The position numbers and the translations under genes were made by a program. A stretch of DNA of 64,000 nt from Notospermus geniculatus. Taxonomy: Eukaryota > Nemertea > Pilidiophora > Heteronemertea > Lineidae. A model generated the notes under the pieces. That model saw nothing but the letters and a program-made list of their open reading frames with translations, was not told the DNA's origin and made no database searches. Each line of letters opens with the position of its first letter. Positions within the stretch are counted from its first letter, which is position 1. The stretch covers positions 560,510 to 624,509 of the forward strand of contig NMRB01000070.1 in NCBI GenBank assembly GCA_002633025.1, in the 5' to 3' direction. This document shows, piece by piece, positions 1 through 12,836 of this stretch.

Positions 1-455
1 ATACTCCCATTGGTCGAAATGAAATTATTGTCTGACCTCTCACCCTCAATCTGCATAACACAATGGGAATTCATTGAATCTGCGTTGATCTCGCCGACGA
101 CAATCGGAAATTGCCGAGTGAAGAATTTCCGTATGCAAATGAGGTCAGAGGTCCGGTTATGATAAAACCGGAACCTAACTCCGGGCCCGAGACTGGGCCG
201 TCGATAGATGAATAGATGACAATGATACAGTTTTCATTGGCTTTTACAACTAATCTGGGTTGGTTTGAGAGGTGATCCACACCCAACAGGCCTTCTCCAC
301 ATCTTAGTTATCAATGAAGGTGGAAAGATGGCCAAATTTCTAACTTATTAGCAGATTTAGTCCGTGTGTTGGGATTTTACCACCAGCCAGTTTACTCGCC
401 AAAAAAGGAGTTCTCAGTCACCAAACTCTAATGATTCCCCCCAATGAACGCATAG
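1..455. other. intergenic, nothing recognised
   Basis: No coding exon, RNA gene or repeat structure could be supported here. The only open frames are short and look like chance. Confidence 0.4.
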
Positions 456-539
456 GTCCCAACAGCCTAGTTGTTGGCGTGCGTGGCTATCAAGCTGAAG
501 ACCGCAGGTTCGAATCCCGTCACGTCAGCGCCTTTTTTT
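456..539 (+). repeat. tRNA-like pol III unit (SINE head or tRNA pseudogene)
   Basis: An A-box-like sequence (CAGCCTAGTTG, 463-473) and a perfect B box (GGTTCGAATCC, 507-517) start 44 bases apart, the spacing of a real tRNA. A 3-bp D stem (GCC/GGC) is visible and a run of seven T at 533-539 would end pol III transcription. The acceptor arms (456-462 against about 521-527) and the anticodon arms do not pair, so this is not a working tRNA. A tRNA-derived SINE head or a decayed tRNA gene fits best. I saw no second copy in the window. Confidence 0.6.
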
Positions 540-1790
540 CTATCAATTTTTTTGTAGTTTTATTTTGCTTGTCGATTTCTTATCAATAGCAACCCTGCGT
601 GACTCTCAGAAAATGGTGAACAAAACCTTGCATTCTTGAATTCTCTGTTCTTTCCGATCACCAAATGTAAACAGTTGTCTCTCGTCCACCAGAGCATGCA
701 GTGTCTTCTGTGATTCCTTATTGCATCTCAACGACCACTTGTTTCCCCTCACGCCAACTTTTCGTTATTTCTGGAATCCTGTATGAAAAGAGTAACACCT
801 TTTTATTAAACCTTGGAGAAATACATGTAAGCTATGTCTAGCGTATTCCTCCAATAGGCCTACCTAAGAAACAGGGCCGTAGGAACAGGGGCAACCTCCC
901 CCTCCAATATTTGGCTTGTCAAAAATAAAAATTTGGCAGGCTGGGCATGACTGCCTTTCTAAGTCCCAAAAAGCCCAAGTCCACAAATTAACCAATGAAC
1001 CACACTTACATGGCTAGAGTTTCCAATTTTGCTCTTAAATGCCGGGAAATGGCGTAAAAGCATGACTTTTTTTTCTACAATTTTCCCGGGGGCCCCCGGC
1101 CGCCGTTATTTCGGCTGCGGCCCATTTTTTATCAAATCTTTCTAGTTTCACCCCAACTTAATGCGGGGGTGCGCAGTGATGCCTAGGCAAGGCTTTAATA
1201 CTGCTCACCGAGCTCAGCCGTTAACAATCTTACTACTACTTGATCTGTGTCTGGATTCTATCAATGACGTTACGCCTGAGTTCTGAGCCTTCAGGAAGTC
1301 CGCTTTCTAAACAGCATATTCATTGTTTCGTGGCGAAAATCCGCGTGAAATCGAGCTTTCACAAGCCGCCAATGCCAAAACCGTGGTCAGGAACACGGCA
1401 GAAACCTGAGCGCCTCGGTTTTTAGTTGTGCCTCTCGTCGCTAGGTGACACGACAGTTGTGTTTAAAGCTGAACTATCGCTAACAAGCCGCCTTACTATT
1501 CCAGGACGACTTTAAGCAGAACGAAAGCGAAGAACATTTTAAAGAGTGTAGTATTAGTCTCATCTGAATAAAGAGGAGTGGGTACAGTCGCCAATCAACC
1601 ACTATGAGAGTAAACAATACACTGACGGGTGTGGTAGGAGAAACGAGCCAAGGATTATCTTTATCATGATAAAGATGTACATGTACATTTATTGGAGGTG
1701 TTATCAGTTTTTATGGATTGGAATAAGGGGTCGAGTGCCCTCCTGTCCGGCCTCCCGTTTGGGGCCACAAATTGACCGGCTGGCATTGTT
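540..1790. other. intergenic, no gene seen
   Basis: No supported exon. The stretch contains a C/G-rich patch near 1085-1110 and a short palindrome around 1650-1672. Nothing else stands out. Confidence 0.35.
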
Positions 1791-1966
1791 CAATATAGGA
1801 GCTGTGAGCGAGTTAACCAATAGGTGTCACTACGGCCCAATTCAATGCATATAGCAGACCCAGTCATTATTGATCGAGCAGCAATCACGTAGATTTTCCT
1901 GTACATTGGTCCGCTAGAACTTTGCTGCCATCTGTTGGCAATATGCGCGGCTGACTGCTCCTATTG
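1791..1966 (+). repeat. MITE-like element, family R2, copy 1
   Basis: The ends are imperfect inverted repeats (AATATAGGAGCTGT at the left, reverse complement of AATAGGAGCAGTCAG at the right). The whole ~176-bp unit recurs in reverse orientation at 46638-46814 with scattered differences. No coding capacity, so a non-autonomous DNA transposon is the simplest reading. Confidence 0.65.
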
Positions 1967-3810
1967 GGATCATATCGCAAATGACACTATAGGTACCGGT
2001 ATCGAAGTGTGACATATTTCCAGCGGGGGGGGGGTATTGACTAATTAACGGAGTGACCGGCACTGCTGCTGGTTTCGGTAGGCTACCTATCCTCCAATCA
2101 CCATCAGCCTATTATCAACTCTTGATTTTCCTGACTCATCAGTCTCAGCAATTCATTATTCCTGAAAAAAATCCTGAATTCCTGAAGAGATGCTTCTGGG
2201 GTTTCAACTCAGTGATGAGTTTACTCAGTCTGCGCCTCGTTTCCAAAAAAAAGATTCTCACGGATGCGGTTTTCCATAGCTGCACCCTCGTATATATTTA
2301 ATGAAAACGGCTATATAAACAAGTCATGCCAACCTTGGTCTCATCCATCAGTTTGTTGGTTGATGTCGCCGACTATGCACATTGAAATGTACACATAATG
2401 AACGATTATTGGTGTAAATACTTACGCACGAGGTTGCTAGGCACTGAAGTGTCGATACTGCGCATGGGCGTATCGATTGGGAAACAAGTTGAAGCTCTAA
2501 GCTTGCAAATGCAATAATCTAGGTTTGCCAGTGGAAAGGATAACAGGTCTTTAACGCCACTACCAACTATCATTCACTGCCGAAAACAAAAAAAGGTTCA
2601 CATGTCTGTCGTACTGGGCGCCGTGGGAAATAAGAGAAAGAAGAATAAAATAAAACAGAAGCAAGGTAAAATGAAAAGGTAGGTGCTATTGTTTTTTGTC
2701 TGATCTCCGGTTATTGTCATCTGCGTGTCATGTGATATTGTAGTCGATAGCGTCCATAGTTGCAACCGGCAACGCTGACAGCTCACTGTTGTTCATCGAC
2801 TTTCATTGCGCTCGTCTCCGTGTGGCACAGTTTGTGCGATAGCCTACGTTTAACATGTTTGATCAGCACAAGCAGAATAAAGCCAGCGAACATTTGTTGA
2901 CATGGTAGCCACTTTTATTGCAGACATCATTAACCCATTCAATTATTACCAACGCATATCAACATCGAATACAGAACAAATCGACCAAAATGAGAAAACC
3001 TCGACATAATGAACCGAGCTGGCAGCGGGCAGCGCAACGGTGGCGTTGTCAATTAAAACCCCTCGAAGTTTGGCCCCCTCAGGTCAAATTGTTTCTGGGA
3101 TCCCATGGGATTTTGGCATGAGTTTTGCCTGCGCGGTACTCGATCGGTAGGGAATTGATTTACAAGAAGAACTTGTCGGCACTCCCGAAAATTCTTCTGA
3201 CGGAAGTTGCGCCCAAAATCCAAGATGGCCGCCAAAATGGCTGCCACATTTATAAAAAATCCATGACATTTTAATGGTTGTGACTGTCGCAAAGATTCTG
3301 CGATGACCCCTGTGGAATATGGTCAAACTTGGACCGTCCACGTTTACTTCGTGATTTGGCCTATAGATATCCGCAAGTGATGTAGATGTTGGAGTCAATA
3401 GCGACATAGGCCAGATCGTAGTCGGATAGGAGACGCTTCACTCTCAAAATGTTCAGCGGCAAACAGTGCATAACGGTAAAAACGTCATCGAGATTGGCTG
3501 TGACGATTATAAATGTAATAGCAAACGACTGTCCGGAAATTATTGCTATACGACTCAACCGCGTAGTTCCTTTGTCAAGATTAAGTATTCCCACACAGCG
3601 GAGGGTTGAGAAAGAACACGTTCTTGGCCCGACACGGGTTGCGTTCTCGGCATCAACATCAACTGTGCCAGCACGAGTGTTGTCAAGAACGGAGATTCGA
3701 ATACGCCCATGATGACTAGACCAACTAGTTTTCAATAGAAATATTTGTATTCCGGACATTTTGCCAATGACTATTGCTCCAATTACACCATAGTGTAATG
3801 TCAAACCGTT
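1967..3810. other. intergenic, no gene recognised
   Basis: A G-run lies at 2024-2034. A 147-codon minus-strand frame (3361-3804) overlaps a plus-strand frame of 87 codons. Neither shows a recognisable domain, and both could be chance. YY1-like ATGGCCGCC motifs occur near 3225. Confidence 0.3.
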
Positions 3811-4051
3811 AAGGGCGGTTTACACTAGGTTGCAGCAAGTTGCAAGTTGCAGCAACTTGCAACTTGTTGCAAACTACCTGGGACGGTTTTACACATAGAA
3901 ATATCGATGCAACATCCAGCGTGATCAAGTTGCAACAAGTTGCATGCCCGTTTACACATGCAACTTTGATGAAACTTTTTGGTCTCATCAGGTTTATGCA
4001 ACAAGTTGCATGAAGTTGCATATGAAAAGTTGCATGTGTAAACGGGCCTTT
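3811..4051. repeat. hairpin element filled with GTTGCA repeats
   Basis: The outer ends are inverted (AAGGGCGGTTTACACTAGG at the left, reverse of GTGTAAACGGGCCTT at the right). The interior carries many GTTGCA/TGCAAC hexamers on both sides, with a second GCCCGTTTACACATGCAAC-type end at about 3948-3966. The arrangement folds back on itself. It looks like a MITE whose subterminal repeats expanded or which contains a nested copy. Confidence 0.65.
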
Positions 4052-4055
4052 AGAC

Positions 4056-5845
4056 CGATGATTGAGTGCTGGTGGGAGTGATACATCACGCTTACCGCTT
4101 CCAATATCTTGCAACGCGCTGAGAATCTCAGAAATGACCGGGGTACGTGAATTAGCAATTTTCCTGTCCAACTGACCGAAAGATCTTTATTGGTCACGAG
4201 GATCTATTTTTATAAAGACGATGACTGAAATTTGCTGGTGCGTGGCCGGCGCTCAAACATCATGGGGCTTCTTGGAAGGAGTAGCTGAACATCTTTGTTG
4301 TCGCCATGGTTTAGGGTCAGACCACGCCAGCCACAAAATGTGCACAACAGTCTTTGTTAAATGTTTACTAAAGTCAGATTTTCGCAATAGACGAATTTAT
4401 TTATTGTCGTCTGCGAATTTGACTATCGCTCAGTACTATGGAAAACGAGGCTTTTTGCCACTGCCCCGTTATCACTCTGTCCAGTATGGCGTCCTACACA
4501 ACAGGAAGTCACACCAATCACAGCTTTTATCTGATACTATTGATACATCTTCTAAAGAATCCTTCATTACGTTTTCAATTAAATACTAAACTAAAAAGTT
4601 TTTTAAAAAGCTATAACGTTTTAACTTTAATTAAATTGTGACGTGGCTCTTCTGCCAATGTAATTAACGTACTTGATAATATATGCATATCATTTATACA
4701 CTACGAATCAATCAGGGAGTGACGTCACTGCGTATCTTTGCACTTGAATAAAATCTCCATTTCAGAAGTTAGAGAAACTAGGCCGAGTTGGTCTAGGCAC
4801 GACATTGGTCTAATTACACAACAGGAAACGATGGCACGCGAGCCGTGTGAAATAAAGTTTTTTTCGATGTTTGCCCACATAACTAATGGATTCAATTGCG
4901 TCGTATATCATTGATTGCTCAAATTAGTCAGGAAATGATATCACAAAAACCAATAATAATTGGCAGTGTGAAATGTCTAGCTAGCTTTATTGATTCGATG
5001 AAGTTGTCACAGATTAAAACGCACACACAATTCCAACGTAATTGTTGTAAACGAGAGATATAATTTACAAACAATGAAATGACGCAAAATTGCAGATTCA
5101 ATTTCATGGAGAGATTAAATTCAGTCGGCGCATGTTGTCCTTTTTCTAGCGTGTGCCGATGGCTTTTGGCCTCTTGAAGTGATTGAGTAGTGTGCCAATT
5201 TCAAATTGTATATATCCGGCAATTATGCCCCCACAGCCTCGTTTTGCAGAAGATGCTTCGGCAGATCGTCTGCTAGAGAAAATTGCGCCGTTATTTTCCT
5301 TTTTCTTCAGAGGACATTACGGCGTAGTCGTTGGCCTGGTTGCGAAAAATCACTTTTGAGTTTTCGCAACCGCGCCAAGTTAGACCAATGCTTACTAGTA
5401 CATGTGTCGATTGTTCGCCTATACTCAGACAATAGAAAATCGTTACCTAATGTACATGTAATCGTAGGTCTATCCAGGCGATTGCGATAAGTCACTAATG
5501 ACTGCATTACCAGTCAGTCGTCCATATCGGCGCCACAATGAATATTGAAAGGAAATTAGCACCTTGGCTGGCGCGCATTTAGAAAATCCTGGGCTGCTGT
5601 AAAAAACATTATCAGTTGTATTTTTCAATCATGATAGACATCCCATTAGAACGGTTACAATAGGCTGTAAATTTCAAAACACTATAAATGTGCGTTCATC
5701 GTGACATTTGTTATCGCTACCATGGATACATCATTATTGGAAGTTAATGAATCGAACACTGTTCACTCGGTGATAGACTCGATTGTGTTACAGCGACGTA
5801 TGTCTTCACCACCAAAAAACTAAAATATTCTAGGATTCAAGGGGA
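4056..5845. other. intergenic, no gene recognised
   Basis: AT-rich, without a convincing exon. Short plus-strand frames at 4221-4589 and 5206-5490 show no known domain and no supporting splice pattern. Confidence 0.3.
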
Positions 5846-5847
5846 TC

Positions 5848-6019
5848 AGTGTGAAAGGAAAGAATGGACCCAGAAAACTGTCCTGGGAACAAAAGATCCT
5901 ACTGTTACATTCTAATTTCTGGTGATTGATTTCTATATACCCACTAAATGCATCTTAATCCGTCATGGAACAGTACAAGCGGACGCTTTTCAGAGGGGAC
6001 ATTCTTTACTGTTACACCG
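5848..6019. repeat. element of the CTTAWTCCGTCA-core family
   Basis: It shares a ~38-bp segment (around 5872-5910, containing CTGTCCTGGGAACAAAAG) in inverse orientation with the insertion at 39982-40159. It also carries the core CTTAATCCGTCA at 5954-5965 and ends in GTTACACCG at 6011-6019. The same core and terminus recur elsewhere in the window. No coding capacity. Confidence 0.55.
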
Positions 6020-6291
6020 CCCCAATCCTTGAACGAGATCGAAAATTCCTGAGCAAACGACACTCAAGCTGATTCTGTTGTTGAGGAAATTGAAGTGTGG
6101 AACTCGTCTCTTCAGAGAATGAGTCTTTGCTCGTTCTAAATGACGAGCAGCCAAACCACACAGTCAAGATCGGTTTCCAAATATTTAGCCAACTCGCGGA
6201 ACCATTAATGAGCAAATAATCATCAATGACACAAAATGAAATATTAAATTGAGAGGCGAGCGCCAAATACGGCATCATTGGTTCTGTAGAT

Positions 6292-6500
6292 ACGGGAGAA
6301 TCCAACTTACCTCGACGCTAGTCCAGGTCATAAAAATTTTGTGTAAGTTCTAAAAAGATCGTAATATAGGGGTAGCATAATGGTAGATGGAACAGCTTAG
6401 GTGGTATAATACAAGCTGTTCCATTTACCATTATGCTACCCCTACGGTATTATTAGAACCCTGACATGGACTCGCGTCGAGGTAAGTTGGATTCTCCCGT
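6292..6500. repeat. 209-bp foldback palindrome
   Basis: Outer arms 6292-6329 and about 6461-6500 are inverted copies (ACGGGAGAATCCAACTTACC at the left). Inner arms 6366-6395 and about 6414-6442 (AGGGGTAGCATAATGG and its reverse) are inverted too. Only about 15 bases near 6400 remain as loop. Almost the whole unit is one stem, typical of a foldback MITE. Confidence 0.75.
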
Positions 6501-6734
6501 AATAGCGGGCGAATAAATATACAGCAGGAGGAGACCGGAATACCCGAAGAAAACCTGCGTCAAAAGAGAGTCACCCTTTAATGAAACGAAGGTTTTGGCC
6601 GACTCGGCGCTGACTGAACCGAGAACTTCAGTAACGACAGGCGCTGATTTCCACTTTTCCACTCTGACAGGCCGTGGATATTTTCTCTGTCGTGATTGGC
6701 CGAAAAGCATCCGATAAAAACGCGTTTGGTCGGT

Positions 6735-6825
6735 CCCTTTCATTCAACAAAAGAGCAATCAATAGTTTCTAACCAATCAACACGTTTTCCATCGGCTACT
6801 CTTCGGCCAATCGGGTTTGAATAAC
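6735..6825 (+). repeat. interspersed repeat family R3, copy 1
   Basis: Shares CAACAAAAGAGCAATCAAT, AACCAATCAA and CATCGGCT with 42790-42885 (same strand) and 18650-18745 (opposite strand). The copies are diverged but collinear over about 90 bases. No coding capacity; origin unknown. Confidence 0.55.
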
Positions 6826-6849
6826 GACCGACAGTTAGCCATCGATCTA

Positions 6850-8134
6850 GTCTCGCACAGCCAGATTCGCAACAACGGCTGTGGACGTGGATGACCGAGA
6901 CTACCACCGATCTCAGTATTTGATTTAGCCCTACCGGTTCGATCGGGAACTAATTAATGCCGAGGGCGCCATGTATACGATACATGCAGGCAACATGTAT
7001 TCAGTGTCATCATAGTGAACTCCCGCTTGTTGCACACGTTATGTCGAGCAAACATCACGTCATTAAGAATACAAGTTCAATGTCAACATATCGGCATGAA
7101 ATTCCCAATGGGAAAATCAATGTATGACTGATACATGAAATTATAGAGAACGATACGACATAACTGCTGATGAATCCTACATACCATGGGCAGGAGGAAT
7201 TACAGTTTTATCCTTTGGGGTTTGTCTAAAACATGGATTGATAAAAATGCTGCCAGATGTTGATTTTCGATAATCCGTGGCTGACTTACACATTTGGGGG
7301 CTCTGCGAACACCTTGAATTGGAAAGGATGCCGACAGTTTGGACCGATGGTTACGGATCTTCCAGATGTAAGGGGCCACACTGTTCCCATTTGTCTTTAT
7401 TTCCCTCATTGTATGGAGAAAGCTGTTTAACGACAGAGACATACATTATTTCTCTCTGTTCCCTTATGAAAAGTCATCGTCTCTCTTTGTATGCAAATAC
7501 TGGGATGTGGGGAACACTAGAAAACATTACACCACTGGATGGAAAGAATTGTCCCGGTTGCCCTTGCCGGTTGTCTAAACTTCATTACAGTACTCAAATC
7601 AAAGTAATTCGTCAGAGTGTAGACCGAAAGAGAACGTAGAATATGATACAAAACAACAAAGAACCTTCTAAGTTCAGATCTCAGTCAGAGTTGGTAAAGT
7701 TTACATTCATGACGTGAGCCTGAAGTGTTGCATTGGCAAGATAAACGATTGTTTGAATATTTACGAGTTTTTTGCTTTTTTCTTACAAAACCTGCCAGAA
7801 ATGCAATAAACAGATGAATATATCACTTATGCAATCCAACGGAGGGCAATATCGCTCTACTTAACATTTTCTTTCAATTCAACAGACATCATCTCAGCCC
7901 AAGTGCCCACAAGGGTATGATAATCATCGTTTCGGCGGCTCCGCCATTTTGGTTGCTAACGGGATTTCATGTATGCAAATGACTATTTGGGACTGAGGCA
8001 AATTTCGTGCTTTGTGGACCAATCAGATGTCTTCGTTTGCCCACCAGATAAATGCGCGCGCATGAAATCTCCTTAAAAAGGTGGCGGAGCCGTCGATACA
8101 ATTAGGAATATAGCCGGGCGCCATTAACTGTAAA
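6850..8134. other. intergenic; possible promoter region near its 3' end
   Basis: No recognised exon. A 120-codon frame at 7277-7639 has no known domain. The last ~200 bases, GC-richer with a CGGCGGCTCCGCC palindrome near 7931, lie just upstream of the candidate start codon at 8135. Confidence 0.3.
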
Positions 8135-8899
8135 ATGCCGAGCGAGATCCCAACGCTACAGGTGGCAGCACCGTCAGGTTAGTAGATTAAATAAACGCAT
8201 GTTAGTAGATTAAATAAACGCATGTTAGTAGATTAAATAAACGCACACCAGTTGTTTTACACAACAGACGTTGTGATTGGTACCAGTGCTACATCCAGCG
8301 TCATCCCTCCGACCTCCGGATCGTGTCAGACCGGTGGAGGAGCGATATTGACGTTAATACGGTCGCCAAGTACTGAACATTTTTTCCAATTATTTGATGG
8401 AGATTTCCGCTCGGTACGTGTTTCCCCAAGCTCCCATTGTATTTCTAAACCACATAAAAACCACAATGGTCATGCTTCTCTGCAGATAAGTACCTAATTC
8501 CATTTGCATGTTTTTTATCTGTTTATAAAGGGTTCTTTTTTAAAGAACTTGCTGATGTGTCCCACACAGGTCGTTTATCTATGCCATACAACAAAATCCG
8601 AACGTTCAGATTGGAGTTTCCAAGAACGTTGTAAATTGCTTGGTTTAACCCTAACGGCATGTTATCCCAAGATGTTTCACGAGACAGAGAAGCAGAATCA
8701 TGAAGACGACGAACTCATATTTTCTTTCGAAAGAGTAGCCCAACTGTGCAAAAGAGTGACACCAGCAATAATAAAACAGCAAACTTGCTCAGAAACTCAT
8801 GTATATTACCTACAGTTTACCGAGAAACAGACAAAAACATCAACAGCACGGGGGATGGGTTGTAACAGTGACTTGACTGGACAAAAAGCCCTGATTTGA
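8135..8899 (+). CDS. candidate three-exon gene, function unknown
   Basis: Not recognised. Exon 1 (8135-8177) starts at ATG, encodes MPSEIPTLQVAAPS plus one base, and ends at a GTTAGT donor. Exon 2 (8268-8413) follows ACAACAG and ends before GTACGT. Exon 3 (8570-8899) follows CCCACACAG and ends in TGA. Phases match at both junctions (1, then 0), giving 172 residues. Exon 3 encodes a charged, non-repetitive 109-residue stretch containing CYPKMFHETEKQNHEDDELI that looks coding. I see no known domain, signal peptide or membrane segment. The first intron contains a 26-bp triplicated repeat. It could be a chance assembly of frames: the phase agreement alone has about a one in nine chance probability. 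Confidence 0.35.
8179..8248. repeat. 26-bp tandem repeat, three copies
   Basis: The unit GTTAGTAGATTAAATAAACG followed by CATGTT-like spacer occurs three times in direct succession. It begins at the donor site of candidate exon 1, so the GTTAGT donor sequence itself is triplicated. Confidence 0.85.
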
Positions 8900-9166
8900 A
8901 AGGAGAAGAAATTGGGCGGTATCTCCATCTTCTGCATAGTACTGTATACTCGGTCATATGATGCAACTTTCGTACATCACAATTATTCATCGAGTTCGGA
9001 AGATGAAATTATGCAATTAAGAAATTCTAATCTACAACGGCTCTTTGCATCTCTCTGCAACTTCTTCTCATTCTGTGTGTGCATGTTTAGCTAGACTGCC
9101 ATTCACCCCCTCTCCCCCGTTCTGAAATGTTTCGGGAATGAACCAATTGGTTGGGAAACCAACGAC

Positions 9167-9684
9167 TAAAGCCAGCAATACACAGGCGATATCGCAAGCG
9201 ATCTACTCGCCAGCCACCCCAGACTAGGCGATAAAATCATCTTTTGTATTGTTTGACATCGGGCGAACATCGCTGGCGAGATGATTCCACGCATCGCTGT
9301 ACAGCGCACACTTGGCGTCAACAGCCGATGTTAGTGGAGCGGCCATCTTGAAATCAAACATGGCGTCCATCTGCCATGAATTTTCGGGGTTCCATGTTGT
9401 TCCCCGATATCCAAAACATGGGTAAAGATACTTTATTTACAGTGCTATGAGCAATAGGAACTGAGATATTGCCGAAAAATGGCTTTTTTGCGGCCATATT
9501 TAAAATCAATATGGCGGCCACCAGGGGCGCGAATCTTTCGGATCCATTTTTTTCATGATAGGTATCAAAGTACCCATATGGGAAGTTTCATGCTTTCTTG
9601 AAGAAGTGAACGATTTTTACCCTTAACCGCTGTTCTATGTTGCGATCAGATCCCTTGTGATATCGCCTGGTGTGTTCAGGCTTA
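9167..9684. mobile_element. TIR element, ~518 bp, non-autonomous
   Basis: The left end (TAAAGCC...ACACAGGCGATATCGCAAG) and the right end (CTTGTGATATCGCCTGGTGT...GGCTTA) are ~30-bp imperfect inverted repeats. The interior contains several ATGGCGGCC/GCGGCCAT motifs and no open frame of note. Confidence 0.6.
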
Positions 9685-12600
9685 AACTGCACACGCTAAA
9701 ATCCTACATTATTGCCTGTTCCACTTACATAACAGAACTTTATCCTAGTATATATAACTTCACTTGGTAAAGTGCTAAATCAATACTGTTTGCCTCATCA
9801 CACCTCTTCATGTCTCACTAACCAACATTTTTAAATTAGAATCGATACGAACATCACTAGAACCTATCCTCAATGTTACATTAATAATGAGAAGTTAACA
9901 TCTCTGGGTGGTTGTTGAAACGCCTCCATGATAACCGTGTCACCAGCGCCAGACATATTTTTTCAGAGTTCATTGCTCAGGAGGTTCTGATGCTCATTCG
10001 GGAGGGAGAATCGACTAGTCGTCCAAGGAATGCCATAGTCCGCTGTTCTAAAGTCATTCGAATGGCCATGGTTTCTATAGAGCCTATGCACATGATGTCA
10101 CTTCCTGTTTAGCCCTTAGTTTATGACGCCATATTGGATGGAAGGTTTATTAGAAATTACTGAAGTTAATGAGACCAAAAGCAAAATATTTTGTTGAACT
10201 CCACCTTTTCTAGGCCTACATGTAATACATTTGAAATGNCTTTTGCCCCCCCCCCCCCAGGCCAAAAAAGCTAGCTACGCCCCTGGACTTAGATTCCAGT
10301 GGGACTACGATTCCTGTCGCACCGGTTCTCACGATAATTGAAACCTGCACTTGTAACATCGCGCTATTAAAAAGCAGTTGGTGTGCATCAAATACTTGCG
10401 CAGCAACACAGCCATCTGATTACACATGTAATCGGTGTCTGTTTGTTTCCCTGTTCTGCTGAGCAAACAGCCCCAGCAGACGACTAATGTGTATCACGTA
10501 AAACGTACAAAAGTGGATCGATTGATGTATGGCAATACTTGACGCAAAAGATTTGAATTTTGCCTATGAAATTGCGAATTTATGTAAAAAAGTAAGGGCA
10601 AGGCCAGACGTGCTAAGAAACATTCCCAGGTAAGGAGAAATACATCTTAGCCACATACAGACGTCGAGTCAAGAGAGCGACTTCCCCTTTGGCAAATCTC
10701 TTGCCATCTGTAAAATTGGTGTAAATCTATGACCCTTCAACTTAAATCATGGAGCCAAGTAATAATTTTCTACATTTATTGTCCCTTTTAGACGTTTATA
10801 GGCGCGAGTCATCTTTCTCTTCGAGAGCCATATATCATAATCAGTCAGCATTGCGCACTCAGCATGATTACATCAATTGGCCAAATGGCATAGGCAAAAT
10901 GATCGTTCACAGCAGAAGAGAGTCCGCGCTTTGTGTCTCTTGATTGTGACTAATGATAAACCAAATGCACTTTTTTCTCTCTCTTGGCGTTAAATGGAGT
11001 GGGCATACGATCTTCTCCTCGGAAGAACATTGCAAATATGGCCGCTATGGCCATTTTCACATCATGTGACTTCAACCTGGCCAATCAAAACGGTTAATTC
11101 CACTACGAATCTGCGGCTGATCATCTGGGAGGCAGACTTTGGCAAACGCCAACCAATCAGAATCTCGACATACATGTCTCCTCGGTAATGCATCACAAAA
11201 ATTTCAAGTATGAAACCAGGCGCACGCGTCACGCTTGAAATTGAAAAGCGACCTCAATTTATCTTTTGAATTGCCTGCCGTTCAATAACGACAGGTCATA
11301 TTTTTGCTTGATTGAGAGTGTCACTTGCGAAGCCGTGCCGCCGCAACTTCACAGGTAATTCAGGACAAAAATACGATCAATAGTATCTTGCTTCACTTGA
11401 CATATTCTCGTAATCTCGATACGCCGTGTCCATCTCAATTACTGAGGTATGAATTATTTCTGCACTCGAGTACGCTGGTAAATTGGAAAGCGATCTATAG
11501 CATCCCTAACGACGAGTTTTCTGCACCCAATACTCAACGTATGAATAAAATACTCAATATTACGAGGACGCATATAGTATTGAGCGAAGCGGTGGCTAAG
11601 TTTACATTGGCATGGCCCGAAACTAGTGTCAACAAACTCGCAGAGCTGGCTTGTCCAGCGCAAACTTTGCGACCGAAGTAGCATTCTTGCAATCGTTACC
11701 GCAGCGGTATCGGATGTTTCTGGTAATCGGTTTCCATTACAACGACATAAATGATGCCGTCTTCCAGAGAGAATGCGTTGCCATATTCCCACGTGAAAAC
11801 GTCAAGGGCAAGAAGTTATATCTTTTCCTTCAAAATGCTTCATACAATTTGGTATTCATAAAAGTTAACAAATTTGCACAGCGAGGTCCAATGTAAATGT
11901 ACTGCAAACGTCAAGTAAAAGCATTTGCTGGCTTTTATGAATATCAGCCAATTTATTCACAAAGATGTGATAAAAGGAAGTTCCACTTCTTGACTAATGG
12001 ACATCTCATGAAATATGCAGGCAGTAAAATCTAAAGAAAAGCGGGAACTTGTAGCAGATGCCTGTGCCTCGATCCTTGATCTGACCTTCCACCCCATGAT
12101 TTATCATTTTGGATACAATCATAGCAAAGGGTAAAAATGTGTTGTCCATTAAATTGCTTCTGTCGTGTTAGCAAATTACGGCGAGAGAGGAGTATTTGCA
12201 GAAGAAGTGGCTCAACATCAGTTCATCCTTTTTCCATTAGTGGTACTTTGGTATTGTGAAAGTGTATCTCCCTCAGAGACGCTTTCAATAGCAGTCTATA
12301 GAACTAAGAGGTTTTCGATGTAAAAAATGGCAAATTATGCCATTTTTTCTTGCTAGATTGTTTATACCTTCTCTCAAGAGTAACAAATTACACCCTAACG
12401 TATCCGTAGGGGAAGTGACCAACTTGGCCGCTTTGGCGTAAATTGGCATATCGCGTGCTCGAAGATTTAATTTACAATTAATCAACCTCTTTTTGAGTGG
12501 CGATGGAGTGGAGTTGGTGATGGTCCAGGTTTGCCGGAATTTAATCAAGATATCGCACGGAGCTGAGTTAGGAAAATAAAAACCGTTGGGATTACCAAAT

Positions 12601-12836
12601 CATACATCATATCGTTCGTGAAATTAAAAAGTATCCTGTCATAGTCAAGTTTCCGCTTGAATTAGTACGTTGTTGTTCCGTCGTTTTTCATGCTCCTGCT
12701 GGTGCAGTTTTTCATGAATGTTTTAAGCGTAGATCGACCGTGCTGTTGCTGATCGCGTTTCCAACTAAACGCCAGACTGAAACGTCACGTTTCAATGCAA
12801 AATCGGCCGAACAGCGACAGTGGGAACCTACAGATC
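9685..12836. other. intergenic, no gene recognised
   Basis: Contains an n at 10239 beside a C-run (a low-quality join). Overlapping frames at 11325-11681 (+), 11651-11896 (+) and 11454-11792 (-) have no recognisable domain, and their overlap on both strands argues against all of them being real. Confidence 0.3.

Noticed and set aside
3361-3804. 147-codon minus frame overlapping an 87-codon plus frame
   Set aside because: No family recognised, both strands open by chance composition, and no splice or promoter support.
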